A stretch of DNA of 64,000 nucleotides from Candidatus Aminicenantes bacterium UBA2199 (GTDB lineage: Bacteria > Acidobacteriota > Aminicenantia > UBA2199): the NCBI GenBank assembly GCA_002327965.1, contig DCVB01000095.1, positions 1 through 64,000 of the forward strand, given 5' to 3'. How positions within the stretch are numbered: position 1 is the stretch's first letter; every line of letters starts with the position of its first letter. The notes under the pieces are model-generated. The model worked only from the letters and a program-made list of their open reading frames with translations, was not told the origin of the DNA and did no database searches. Both the position numbers and the translations under genes were made by a program. Shown here piece after piece: positions 1 through 8,122 of the stretch.

Positions 1-912
1 CCAGTGGGTGAGGCGCGATATCTTTCCCCAGTCGTTTTTGGCGCCGCGGACGATCTCGTCGGTCTTGGCCTTGATCTCGTCGTCGAACTCGAAGGAGCCG
101 TAATCCTCGTTCACCTTGTGGAACCACAGCGACTTGGCCTGCCAGTCGGGCGAGGTGGACAGGAGCAGCTTGGGGGCGACATCGGAGGGGTCGACCATGT
201 CGGCCTCGCGCCGGAAGGGCTGGATGTCCTTTACCTCCCAGAAATACTCGGTATGCCCGCCCAGCATGTGGACGTAGTGGCGGGCCTGGCCGTTGTACAT
301 CTCGAACTGCAGCGGCTTCGTCGCCGGCATGCGGACCTTGTAGCTTTTCACGCGCACGGGGATTTCGGAATAGAATGGGACGATATCGTAGAAATGCCCC
401 TTCATCGGCGGCACATAACGGTTGTCCTCTTCCGTCGCCAGCAACGCATAGGTGAACCCTTTCTGGTAGGTTCTGACCCAGACGCCGTCGCCGGGCTCGA
501 GGCGGCCGGCCGGGATGATGATCTCGCGGGCCCCCCAGTAGATGGCCCGCGCCGGAGCCGGATAATCCCTGACCGCGGACAGGGGAACGCTTTCCACGGC
601 GCCGGCGGCGCGGAGGACCTTCATCTCCTTCACCTCGACGTAGGCCGAAAGCGGGTCGTAGCCGAAGGTCAGCGACTGCAACTGCTTGGCCCCCTCCGTG
701 TCGAGAACCTTGTAGAATGCCTCCCTGTCGACATGGCTGAGCCCCGAATCCTCGACGCGCACTTCCGTGCGCTCGAAGACGAGCAGGGTGTGGGCGCCGG
801 GGAACTCCTTGGACGTGCCGGCGGCGGCCATCTGCTTGTGCAGGTCGTCCCGGGCCGGTCCCGGGACGGCGAAAAGCACAAGAATGAGCAAAAGACCTAG
901 CATTTTTTTCAA
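1..912 (-). CDS. DUF3857-type exported protein (3' end outside window)
   Basis: This gene runs off the left edge, so its C-terminus is missing; about 304 residues are visible. The start is a TTG at 912 with AGGAGG five nt upstream; the in-frame ATG at 903 lies too far from that site. The N-terminus is a short hydrophobic stretch ending in AVPGPARDD that looks like a signal peptide. The body contains stretches such as YDPLSAYVEVKEM, REIIIPAGRLEPGDGVW and LLLSTSPDWQ, which resemble the DUF3857 domain that normally precedes a transglutaminase-like domain. That second domain would lie beyond the window. It follows the LolA-like gene by 15 nt, so the two probably form one operon. Function is unknown; the family assignment is from pattern recognition only. 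Confidence 0.7.
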   Translation of the reverse strand, partial: MKKMLGLLLILVLFAVPGPARDDLHKQMAAAGTSKEFPGAHTLLVFERTEVRVEDSGLSHVDREAFYKVLDTEGAKQLQSLTFGYDPLSAYVEVKEMKVLRAAGAVESVPLSAVRDYPAPARAIYWGAREIIIPAGRLEPGDGVWVRTYQKGFTYALLATEEDNRYVPPMKGHFYDIVPFYSEIPVRVKSYKVRMPATKPLQFEMYNGQARHYVHMLGGHTEYFWEVKDIQPFRREADMVDPSDVAPKLLLSTSPDWQAKSLWFHKVNEDYGSFEFDDEIKAKTDEIVRGAKNDWGKISRLTHW

Positions 913-927
913 GGCAACCTCCTGAAT

Positions 928-1743
928 TTATTTCCCGCCCTTCCCGCCGGGCGATCTTTTTTTGCCGTGCTTTTTCTTGCTGCCGGGCGTTTGCTTATTG
1001 CCGGCTTTTTCTTCCTTGTCGGTTTTACCGGGCATGGCGAACATGGCGTCATCCATGACCGGGTCGATCTCGATCTCGTCAAAGGTCATTCTCACCTGCG
1101 TCCGGCCGTCCAGGCGGTTTTCGATGGCGAAGGGCATCACCAGTCCGCCCGCCGGCCGGTAATCGCCGTAAAGGATCTCGGCCAGCGCTTCGCTCTCCCC
1201 CATTTTCACCGTCCGTGAACTTTTCAGCTCCAGGCCGCTCGCGGCGTCCAGGAAATGGTCGATTTTTCGGCCGTCGGCCCGGGTGCGCTTCAGGTGGAAC
1301 ACCGGGACGCCGTCCATCTCCTCCCGGCCCAGCAGCTCCAGCGCCTGGCCCTTCTCCCCGCCGGCGGCAAATGGGTCCACGAAAACGGCCTGTTCGGCGA
1401 AGGTCCCGGCCTGTTCCGCCGGCATCTCCTGCGCCGCCGCGGAGTGAAAGGGCATGATCCACCAGGCCGTTTTCCCGTCAAAGGCCTGGACAATGATTTT
1501 ATCCTGGAGGACCGTTTCCACGCGCATCTTGTCGGGACGCTTGCGCCAAACGGTCATGGGCATCTCGACCCCCTGGGTGGTTGCCACGATCTTTCCCGTC
1601 ATCTTCCAGCGGCTCATGGGCTCGTGCTTTTCCGGGCCGCCGCGCGCCTGGCGGTTCAGGGCCAGCACCTCCTCCAGCGTCTGGGCATGGAGCAGCGCCC
1701 CGAGGATCAGGACGGCAAAAAACGGCATGACGATCTTGTTCAT
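928..1743 (-). CDS. LolA-like outer-membrane lipoprotein-sorting family protein
   Basis: The protein has 271 residues. The ATG at 1743 is preceded by GGAG about seven nt upstream. A signal peptide (MNKIVMPFFAVLILGALLHAQ) is followed by a region typical of the LolA/LolB-fold 'outer membrane lipoprotein-sorting' family: an N-terminal helix, then MTGKI, RKRPDKMRVE, DGKTAWWI and a late FDEIEIDPVMDDAMFAMP element. The last 30 or so residues are a Lys/Gly-rich low-complexity tail, which is unusual for the family. Proteins of this type bind acyl chains or lipoproteins in the periplasm; the true ligand cannot be told. It is the first gene of an operon with the DUF3857 gene. An extended -10 promoter (TGC-TAGAAT) sits about 22 nt upstream of the start codon. 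Confidence 0.72.
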   Translation of the reverse strand: MNKIVMPFFAVLILGALLHAQTLEEVLALNRQARGGPEKHEPMSRWKMTGKIVATTQGVEMPMTVWRKRPDKMRVETVLQDKIIVQAFDGKTAWWIMPFHSAAAQEMPAEQAGTFAEQAVFVDPFAAGGEKGQALELLGREEMDGVPVFHLKRTRADGRKIDHFLDAASGLELKSSRTVKMGESEALAEILYGDYRPAGGLVMPFAIENRLDGRTQVRMTFDEIEIDPVMDDAMFAMPGKTDKEEKAGNKQTPGSKKKHGKKRSPGGKGGK

Positions 1744-1765
1744 GTGTCTCCGATCAGGAAACTGC

Positions 1766-1774
1766 ATTCTAGCA
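1766..1774 (-). promoter_or_regulatory. extended -10 promoter of the LolA-like gene
   Basis: On the minus strand TGC-TAGAAT fits an extended -10 box; no good -35 is visible. It leaves a leader of about 15 nt that carries the GGAG ribosome-binding site. Confidence 0.45.
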
Positions 1775-1799
1775 CAAAGCATAAGAAGGTTATACGAAG

Positions 1800-2017
1800 A
1801 AAGAGGATCAAAGTTCGATGGACGAGGGGAAAGTTCGAAGTTCGATGATTAAGAATAAAACCAAGGCAAAAGGCAAAAGTAAAAAGGCAAAAGTAAAGAA
1901 TAAAGCCATTCTAAGATATTTTTTGGTCATTTCAAAATATCTCTTTTCTTACCTTCTGCCTTTTGCCTTTCTCCTTTTGCCTTTTTCTTGCCGTTTGCCG
2001 TCTGCCGTACGCCGTGG
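1800..2017. repeat. intergenic short-period repeat block with inverted arms
   Basis: This gap between two divergent genes holds three word families. A GTTCGAY-type tract lies at 1811-1847. A tract based on AGGCAAA (1863-1897) is matched in inverse by a TTTTGCC tract (1955-1990). A GCCGTNN tract with a 7-nt period follows at 1989-2017. Between the inverted arms an AT-rich stem, AGATATTTT (1914-1922) pairing with AAAATATCT (1935-1943), would close a long hairpin. No coding potential is seen. Confidence 0.75.
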
Positions 2018-2050
2018 GCCAAGTCGCAACCCAACAATTATCAAACTCTA

Positions 2051-2079
2051 TTGATTAATTCCCACCACTAAATTACAAT
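2051..2079 (+). promoter_or_regulatory. sigma70-type promoter of cdd-deoC-aor-moaD
   Basis: TTGATT (2051-2056), a 17-nt spacer and TACAAT (2074-2079) match the vegetative consensus at 4/6 and 5/6 positions. Transcription would start near 2086, about 30 nt before the chosen cdd start codon. Confidence 0.65.
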
Positions 2080-2117
2080 CTTTGTTTGTTCTAAGTATGA
2101 CCGATCTCTGGAGGCCC

Positions 2118-2525
2118 ATGGCGGACAACAAGAAGAAGCTCCTGCTGGCGGCGGCGAGGAAGGCCCGAGGCAAGGCCTACGCCCCCTATTCGAACTTCCG
2201 CGTGGGCGCCGCCGTGCTCGGCGGCAATGGCAGGATCTACAGCGGCTGCAACGTCGAGAACGCCTCCTTCGGCCTGACCTGCTGCGCCGAGCGCAACGCG
2301 GTCTTCGCCATGGTCGCCGACGGGGAAAAGCGCCTGCGCGAGGTGCTGGTCATCGGCGGGAACGCCGGGTTCCTGCCGCCCTGCGGCGCCTGCCGCCAGG
2401 TGCTCGCCGAGTTCGCCATGCCAACGGCCAGGGTCCACATGTGCGACGCGAAGGGAACCTGCCGCAGCACGACCCTCGGCGAACTGCTGCCCTTCATCTT
2501 TCACCTGCATCAGAGAGGGAAATGA
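2118..2525 (+). CDS. cdd: cytidine deaminase
   Basis: This zinc enzyme hydrolyses cytidine or deoxycytidine to the uridine form plus ammonia. The 135-residue length fits the small homotetrameric class. Its signature elements are YAPYSNFRVGAA near the N-terminus, CNVENASFG, the catalytic CCAERNA and the zinc-binding PCGACRQ. I chose the ATG at 2118, after GGAGG three nt upstream, because alignment to the family begins there; an earlier in-frame ATG at 2097 has no ribosome-binding site. The stop overlaps the deoC start (ATGA). As the first gene of an operon with deoC, its role is catabolism of deoxycytidine and cytidine. Confidence 0.93.
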   Translation: MADNKKKLLLAAARKARGKAYAPYSNFRVGAAVLGGNGRIYSGCNVENASFGLTCCAERNAVFAMVADGEKRLREVLVIGGNAGFLPPCGACRQVLAEFAMPTARVHMCDAKGTCRSTTLGELLPFIFHLHQRGK

Positions 2526-3352
2526 TCGATCTCGACAAGGAAACCCTGGTCAAGATGATCGACCACACCGAGCTGAGCGCCCACTCGGGCGAGAAGAAGA
2601 TCGCCAACCTGTGCGGCGAGGCGCGCAGCTTCGGTTTCTACACCGTCTGCATCAACGGCGGCTACACGCGCTATGCCTTCGAGAAGCTCCAGGGCAGCGG
2701 CGTCCTGGTCTGCACCGTGGTCGGCTTCCCGCTGGGCGCCGGCACGCCGACGGCCAAGGCCTTCGAAGCCGCGGAGGCGGTGAAGAACGGCGCCGCCGAG
2801 ATCGACATGGTGATCCACGTCGGCGCCTTGCGCGACAGGAAACTCGACCTCGTGCGCGACGACATCCGCGCCGTGGTTGACGCCAGCGGCCCGGCGCTGG
2901 TCAAGGTGATCCTGGAGACCTGTTTCCTGACCGACGAGGAGATCGTCAGCGGCTGCCGGCTGTCGGTCGAGGCCGGGGCGAAGTTCGTCAAGACCTCCAC
3001 CGGCTTCGGGGCCTTCGGCGCCTTCCCCGATCACGTGCGCCTGATGCGCCGGACGGTCGGCCCCGACATCGGCGTCAAGGCATCGGGCGGCATCCGCAAC
3101 TTCAAGGACGCCTGGCGCCTGATCCGCGCCGGCGCTTCGCGCCTGGGGGTGAGTTCCAGCGTGGCCATCGTCGAGGGCTTGTCTCTGTACAAGTTCGCGC
3201 CGGCCGCCTGGCTCGAGGAGGAGATCCCCTGCCATTTCTGCCCGTCGCGCTTCGCCAGCATCGACAAGCAGCCCAAGGCCGTCTATGCCTATTACAAAAA
3301 AAAGTGCCAGTCCTGTCCGCACCTGGAACCATTCAATAAATTCTACGAATAG
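2522..3352 (+). CDS. deoC: deoxyribose-phosphate aldolase with a Cys-rich C-terminal tail
   Basis: The enzyme cleaves 2-deoxyribose-5-phosphate to acetaldehyde and glyceraldehyde-3-phosphate through a Schiff base. In 276 residues the class I aldolase motifs are clear: EIDMVIHVGAL (residues 93-103), VKTSTGFG with the Schiff-base lysine K157, and GVKASGGIRN with the second lysine K186. The ATG at 2522 overlaps the cdd stop by four nt. Residues after about 230 are an extension with CHFC (237-240) and CQSC (262-265), spaced like a four-cysteine metal site; typical DeoC proteins end without it. It lies between cdd and an aldehyde:ferredoxin oxidoreductase, which fits disposal of the acetaldehyde. 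The tail's role is unknown. Confidence 0.94.
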   Translation: MIDLDKETLVKMIDHTELSAHSGEKKIANLCGEARSFGFYTVCINGGYTRYAFEKLQGSGVLVCTVVGFPLGAGTPTAKAFEAAEAVKNGAAEIDMVIHVGALRDRKLDLVRDDIRAVVDASGPALVKVILETCFLTDEEIVSGCRLSVEAGAKFVKTSTGFGAFGAFPDHVRLMRRTVGPDIGVKASGGIRNFKDAWRLIRAGASRLGVSSSVAIVEGLSLYKFAPAAWLEEEIPCHFCPSRFASIDKQPKAVYAYYKKKCQSCPHLEPFNKFYE

Positions 3353-3362
3353 CGAGGAAAAG

Positions 3363-5132
3363 ATGAACGGCTGGATGGGGAAGATAATCCAGATCGACCT
3401 GGGCAGCAACCGGCAACAGGCCCTCCCCGTCACCCCGGAAACGCTGCGCCGCTTCCTGGGCGGCCGTGGCCTGGGGGTCAAGCTGTACACCGACCTCTGC
3501 CCGGATCCCCTCGACCCGTTCGCCGCGGAGAACGCCCTGATCTTCATGACCGGCCCGCTGACGGGCACGGTGATGACCTCGGGCCGCTACCAGGTCGTAT
3601 CGCGCTCGCCGCTGACCGGCACCATCTGCGATTCCAGCTCGGGCGGCAGCTTCGGCGCGGTTTTGAAGAGCGCCGGGCTGGATGGGCTGGTCATCCGGGG
3701 CCGGGCAGACCATCCCGTCTACCTCTTCATCAATGACGGCGGCATCGAAGTACGCGACGCCGCCGACTTGTGGGGATTGAACACGCAGCAGACCCAGAAA
3801 GCGATCCACGAGCGCACCCCGGCAAAGACCTCGGTGGCCTGCATCGGCCCAGCCGGCGAGAACCGCGTGCCGTTCGCCGCCATCATGAACGACCGCGACC
3901 GCGCCGCCGGCCGCGGCGGCATGGGCGCGATCATGGGCAGCAAGAACCTGAAGGCCGTCGCCGCCTCGGGAAACCGGGCGGTGGTCATCGCCGATCCCGA
4001 GGCCTACCAGGCCATGAACGCGCGCCTGGACCGCGCCGTCGACAAGAACCCGGTGACCGGCAAGTCGCTGCAGGTGCTGGGCACGCCGGTGCTGGTCAAC
4101 GTCATCAACGCCCACGGCATGTTCCCCACGCGCAATTTCCGCAGCGGCGTGTTCAACGACGCCGAGGGCATCAGCGGCGAGAAGATCGCCGAAACGCTGC
4201 TGCAGCGCCAGAGCGCCTGCTACAAGTGCCCGATCGGCTGCGGCCGCACCACGAAAACCAGAAACCGGCAGGGCGAGGGGCCCGAGTACGAGACCGTCTG
4301 GGCCTTCGGGGCCCAGCTGGGCATCAGCGACCTCACGGCCATCGCCGAAGCCAACTATGCCTGCAACGAGTTGGGCCTGGACACCATCACCATGGGCAGC
4401 ACCATCGGCTGCGCCATGGAGCTCCACGAAGCGGGCGCCCTGGGCGAAAAGATGCTGTGGGGCGACGCCAACCGGCTCGTGGGCTGGGTGCAGGACACCG
4501 CCTGCCGGCGCGGCTTCGGCGCGGAGCTCGGGCTGGGTTCCAGGCGCCTGGCCGCCAAGTACGGCCGCCCCGAACTGGCCATGCAGGTCAAGGGCATGGA
4601 GATCCCCGCCTACGACCCGCGCGGCGCCCAGGGCATGGCCTTGTCCTACGCCACCTCCAACCGCGGCGGCTGCCACATGCGCGGCTACATGATCATGCCC
4701 GAGATCCTCGGCCACCCCGTCTTCCTCGACCGCTTTTCCACCGCCGGCAAGCCCGAGATCGTGGCCCTGTTCCAGGACATCGCCGCCGTCGTCGACTCGG
4801 CCATCCTCTGCCGCTTCCTGCAGTTCGCCATGGGCATCTCCACCTTCAGCGAGATGCTGCGCGCCGTCACCGGCCTCGACTTCAGCGACGAGGAACTGCT
4901 GACCGCGGGGCGGCGCATCTACACCCTGGAGCGGCTGTTCAACAACCGCGCCGGCTTCATGCGCGCCGACGACACCCTGCCGCCGCGCTTCTTCCAGGAG
5001 GAGTTCCAGACCGGGTCTTCGCGCCACCGCCGGGTGCGCCTGGAGGAAATGCTCGACGCTTATTATGCCGTGCGCGGCTGGGATGCGCAGGGCGCGCCGT
5101 CAGCGGCGACCTTGGCCGAGCTCGGGCTGTAA
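3363..5132 (+). CDS. aor: tungsten-type aldehyde:ferredoxin oxidoreductase family enzyme
   Basis: AOR-family enzymes oxidise aldehydes to carboxylic acids and reduce ferredoxin, using a bis-pterin tungsten (or molybdenum) cofactor and one [4Fe-4S] cluster. The 589-residue protein shows the N-terminal GKIIQIDL and [10 protein letters not shown] elements, the cluster ligands in [11 protein letters not shown], the distant fourth cysteine in SAILCRF, and [11 protein letters not shown] near the pterin site. The ATG at 3363 follows GAGGAAAAG and lies 10 nt after deoC. A MoaD-like gene follows by one nt. Context suggests acetaldehyde from deoxyribose-5-phosphate as substrate; glyceraldehyde-3-phosphate, the other DeoC product, is an alternative. 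Substrate is inference; family assignment is firm. Confidence 0.9.
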   Translation: MNGWMGKIIQIDLGSNRQQALPVTPETLRRFLGGRGLGVKLYTDLCPDPLDPFAAENALIFMTGPLTGTVMTSGRYQVVSRSPLTGTICDSSSGGSFGAVLKSAGLDGLVIRGRADHPVYLFINDGGIEVRDAADLWGLNTQQTQKAIHERTPAKTSVACIGPAGENRVPFAAIMNDRDRAAGRGGMGAIMGSKNLKAVAASGNRAVVIADPEAYQAMNARLDRAVDKNPVTGKSLQVLGTPVLVNVINAHGMFPTRNFRSGVFNDAEGISGEKIAETLLQRQSACYKCPIGCGRTTKTRNRQGEGPEYETVWAFGAQLGISDLTAIAEANYACNELGLDTITMGSTIGCAMELHEAGALGEKMLWGDANRLVGWVQDTACRRGFGAELGLGSRRLAAKYGRPELAMQVKGMEIPAYDPRGAQGMALSYATSNRGGCHMRGYMIMPEILGHPVFLDRFSTAGKPEIVALFQDIAAVVDSAILCRFLQFAMGISTFSEMLRAVTGLDFSDEELLTAGRRIYTLERLFNNRAGFMRADDTLPPRFFQEEFQTGSSRHRRVRLEEMLDAYYAVRGWDAQGAPSAATLAELGL

Positions 5133-5133
5133 G

Positions 5134-5421
5134 GTGGCCGGCACGGTCACGGTCCGGTTTTACGCGCTGCTGCGGCGGCAACTGAAGACCGCGGCCATCG
5201 AGGTCGAGGCGGACGGCGGCTCGCTCCTGGAGCTGTTGACGCGTGCCGAAGAACTGGCCGGGCAGGGATTCCTGGACGAGTTGCTCGACCCGGGAAACGA
5301 ACTTCTGACCGGAACCATCATCCTGGTCAACGGCGAGAATGTCCGCCTGAAGGATTATCTGAATACGCGGGTCCGCGCCGGTGACACGGTCGACCTCTTC
5401 TCCCCGGCCGGCGGCGGCTGA
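5134..5421 (+). CDS. MoaD/ThiS-family sulfur carrier protein
   Basis: This 95-residue ubiquitin-fold protein ends in SPAGGG, the Gly-Gly tail that MoaD-type carriers use as thiocarboxylate when making the dithiolene of molybdopterin. VRFYALLRR at the start and ILVNGENVRL plus AGDTVDLFSP near the end fit the fold. The start is a GTG at 5134, one nt after the aor stop, which implies translational coupling. Linkage to aor suggests it supplies, or modifies, the tungstopterin of that enzyme. The tail carries one extra glycine compared with a plain Gly-Gly end. Confidence 0.82.
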   Translation: MAGTVTVRFYALLRRQLKTAAIEVEADGGSLLELLTRAEELAGQGFLDELLDPGNELLTGTIILVNGENVRLKDYLNTRVRAGDTVDLFSPAGGG

Positions 5422-5425
5422 GCCG

Positions 5426-7957
5426 CTACCCTTTCCCCAGCGCCTCCCGCACCTTGGCCAGCAGGGTTTCCAGCGAAAACGGCTTGGCGATGAAGTTCGC
5501 TTCCGGGTCGTCCATGCCGTGGTCGGCGAGGATGTCGGCGGCGTGCCCCGACATGAAGAGCCGCTTCAGCCCGGGACAGCTCTCCTCCAGGCGCCGGGCC
5601 AGCTCACGGCCGTTCATCTCGGGCAGGACCAGGTCGCTGAGCAGCAGGTCGATGGCGCCGGAGTGCCCACCCGCCAGACGCAGCGCCTCGCCGGGCGAGC
5701 CCGCCGCCAGGACGGTGTACCCCGACTGACGCAGAAGGATGCCGATGATCTCCAGGATGGCCGGCTCGTCCTCGACGACCAGGATCGTCTCGCTGCCGCC
5801 CAGGTCACCGCACCGGCAGGGGTGCGTGTCCGCCGGCTTGACCGTCCCCTCCTGACGCGGCAGGTGGATGGCGAAGGTGGAGCCGCGTCCCGGCAAGCTG
5901 TCGACGGTGATGAAGCCGTGGTTCTGCTGCAGGATGCCGTAGACGGCGGGCAGGCCGAGGCCGGTGCCGCGCCCCAGAGGCCTGGTGGTGAAGAAGGGCT
6001 CGAAAATGCGCTCCTGGACTTCCGGCGCCATGCCGCAGCCGGAGTCTCTCACCGTCAGACGCGCGTATTTGCCGGGAACAGCGCCTGGAATGGACGCGCA
6101 GGCAGCGGCGTCCAGGCAAACAGCAGCCGTCGACAGTTCGATGCAGCCCACGCCGCAGATGGCGTCGCGGGCGTTCAGGCAGAGGTTCGTCAGCACCTGG
6201 ACCAGCTGCTGGGGGTCGATGCGCACGGGGCCCAGCCCGGCACCGGGGCGCCACTCCAGGGTCTTGTCCTCGCCGACCAGTCGCTGCAGCATGTCCAGTG
6301 AACCGGCCAGGGTGTCGTTGAGGTCGACCAGCCTGGGCAGCGCCGTCTGGCGTCGGGCAAAGGCGAGCAATTGGCGGGTGAGCTCGGCCGAGCGGCTGGC
6401 CGCCTGGCGGATAGCGCGCAGGTCGCCCTGGAGCGGATGGTCGGCGGCCAGTTTTTGCGCCGCCATGTCGGCCTGGATCAGGATGACCTCCAGCATGTTG
6501 TTGAAGTCGTGGGCCACGCCGCCGGCGAGGCGGCCGATCGAGTCCATCTTCTGCGATTGCAGCAGCAGCGCCTGCATCTTCCCGCGCTCCTCCTCCGCCC
6601 GCTTGCTGTCGTCGATGTCGATCTCGATTCCGTCCCAGATGAGGCGGCCGTCGTGCTGGCGGCGCGGCGCCGAGATGAACAGGCGCCAGCGGACCTCGCC
6701 CGAAGGCAGGCGCACCCGCGCCTCGGCGCTGAACGGTCGCATGACGGCGACGGCTTCGGCTTCGCGCTCAGCGACTTTTTTCGCATCCTCGGGGTCGAGC
6801 TGGCCGTAGATGAACTCCGAATCACGGTAAATTTCGCGGACCGGCACTCCATGGAGCGCTTCGGCCCCGGCGCTGAGGTAGGTGAAGCGGCGCTCGCTCC
6901 CGTCCGGGCCCGAATCGATCTGGTAGACCATGCCCCCGGGCAGATTGTCGCTCAGCAGGCGCAGCCGCTCCTCGCTCTCGTGGAGCCGCTGCTCGGCCTG
7001 CTTGCGCTCGGTGATGTCGGTGATCGTGCCGACGTAGCCGATGATGCGGCCCTCGGCGTCGAATTCGGGAACGGCCCGCCCCAATACCCAGGCGACCGTG
7101 CCGTCGGAACGCAGGAAGCGGTAGTCCTCGCTCGAGGCCTGCTGCCGGCGCGAGGCCAGTTTCCAGCCCGCCACCAGGCGCCGGCGATCGTCAGGGTGGA
7201 CCGCCCGCAACCAGTCCAGGCCCATGGCCTGGTTGGCCTCCAGGCCGGTGATGCGGCGCCAGGCCGGGTTCACGTAGGTGGTCGAGCCGGCGGCATCGGT
7301 GTGAAAGATCCCCACCGGCATGATGCGGGCCAGGTGTTCGTAACGCTCTTCACTTTCGCGCAGGCGGCGCTCCGACCGCTTGTGTTCGCTGATGTCCTGC
7401 AGGAAACCGGTCCACCGCACGTCGCCATCGGCCAGCGGCCGGGGCAGCGACTCGAAGTGAGCCCAGATTTCCCGGCGGCCGACGCGCAGCCGCCCCTCCC
7501 ACTCGAAGGGGACCAGCCGGGCGTTGGCGTCCGTGTTGCGCCGGACCCAATCGTCCCTGTCCTCAGGGTGGACCATCTCCTCGACGATGCCGGGGGTGCT
7601 CTCGAAGGCCTGCCGGCTGATGCCGAGGATCTCGCAGAAGCGCTCGCTGGCCAGTTCAACGCAATACGGGGCGGAACGCGGGACGCTCCACGCTCCCGGC
7701 CGCCACTTCCTCCTGGAGAACACGCGGATGCGGTAGATCCCCACCGGCTGGGTGTTGACCAGGTCCAGGAACATCTCGGTTTCCTGCTGCAGCGCCGCGG
7801 CGGCCGCCTTCTGGCCGGGATCGGAATGGAGAAGGTCGCCCGGCTTTTTCCGTTCCGCCTTTCGCTTTCGCGGCGGCATGGCCGCTTGCCGGCGGCGGCC
7901 GCCCGCGGCGCCGGGTTTTCCACCGGCAGTTTTCCCGCGTCCTGATTTCTCTCGCAT
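5426..7957 (-). CDS. soluble PAS hybrid sensor histidine kinase with receiver domain
   Basis: The 843-residue protein has no transmembrane segment or signal peptide, so it should sense a cytoplasmic cue. A basic low-complexity N-terminus (1-50) is followed by three PAS/PAC units (about 60-195, 200-320 and 325-455). Next come the phospho-accepting histidine in GGVAHDFNNML (H483), an ATPase domain with NLCLNARDAI, DSGCGM and GRGTGLGL, and a C-terminal receiver with ILVVEDEP and the phospho-acceptor D775 in LLLSDLVLPEMNG. The architecture matches PAS-hybrid kinases of the NtrB/FixL type. The gene is convergent with the moaD-like gene (four nt between stops). No response-regulator gene is adjacent, so the target is unknown. 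Start: ATG 7957 with AGGA upstream. Confidence 0.92.
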   Translation of the reverse strand: MREKSGRGKTAGGKPGAAGGRRRQAAMPPRKRKAERKKPGDLLHSDPGQKAAAAALQQETEMFLDLVNTQPVGIYRIRVFSRRKWRPGAWSVPRSAPYCVELASERFCEILGISRQAFESTPGIVEEMVHPEDRDDWVRRNTDANARLVPFEWEGRLRVGRREIWAHFESLPRPLADGDVRWTGFLQDISEHKRSERRLRESEERYEHLARIMPVGIFHTDAAGSTTYVNPAWRRITGLEANQAMGLDWLRAVHPDDRRRLVAGWKLASRRQQASSEDYRFLRSDGTVAWVLGRAVPEFDAEGRIIGYVGTITDITERKQAEQRLHESEERLRLLSDNLPGGMVYQIDSGPDGSERRFTYLSAGAEALHGVPVREIYRDSEFIYGQLDPEDAKKVAEREAEAVAVMRPFSAEARVRLPSGEVRWRLFISAPRRQHDGRLIWDGIEIDIDDSKRAEEERGKMQALLLQSQKMDSIGRLAGGVAHDFNNMLEVILIQADMAAQKLAADHPLQGDLRAIRQAASRSAELTRQLLAFARRQTALPRLVDLNDTLAGSLDMLQRLVGEDKTLEWRPGAGLGPVRIDPQQLVQVLTNLCLNARDAICGVGCIELSTAAVCLDAAACASIPGAVPGKYARLTVRDSGCGMAPEVQERIFEPFFTTRPLGRGTGLGLPAVYGILQQNHGFITVDSLPGRGSTFAIHLPRQEGTVKPADTHPCRCGDLGGSETILVVEDEPAILEIIGILLRQSGYTVLAAGSPGEALRLAGGHSGAIDLLLSDLVLPEMNGRELARRLEESCPGLKRLFMSGHAADILADHGMDDPEANFIAKPFSLETLLAKVREALGKG

Positions 7958-7963
7958 GGAAAA

Positions 7964-7992
7964 ATCCTGCCTTTTTTTTTGCTCCCTGTCAA
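7964..7992 (-). promoter_or_regulatory. possible promoter of the hybrid kinase gene
   Basis: A perfect TTGACA (7987-7992, minus strand) is separated by 17 nt from CAGGAT (3/6 match), which ends six nt before the ATG. The spacing equals that of the leaderless genes listed here, but the -10 is poor and overlaps an AGGA that could be a ribosome-binding site. Confidence 0.3.
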
Positions 7993-8122
7993 TCGGGAAA
8001 TGCGGCGGAACCCGGGTTGCATCCGCGCCGCTTTTTTGCTACCCTGACGGAGAAAGGCAGCGCCCTTTTCCCGCCGCGGCCCGGCCCGGAGCCGAGCCGG
8101 CGGCGCGCGCAGGAGACGCCCC

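Noticed and set aside
3333..5027. A 564-codon minus-strand open frame
   Set aside because: Antisense shadow of the aldehyde:ferredoxin oxidoreductase; its translation is Gly/Ala/His-rich with no motif.
8017..8045. Promoter TTGCAT-17-TACCCT before the pyrimidine phosphorylase
   Set aside because: The -10 matches only 3 of 6 positions and no extension is present, so support is too weak.
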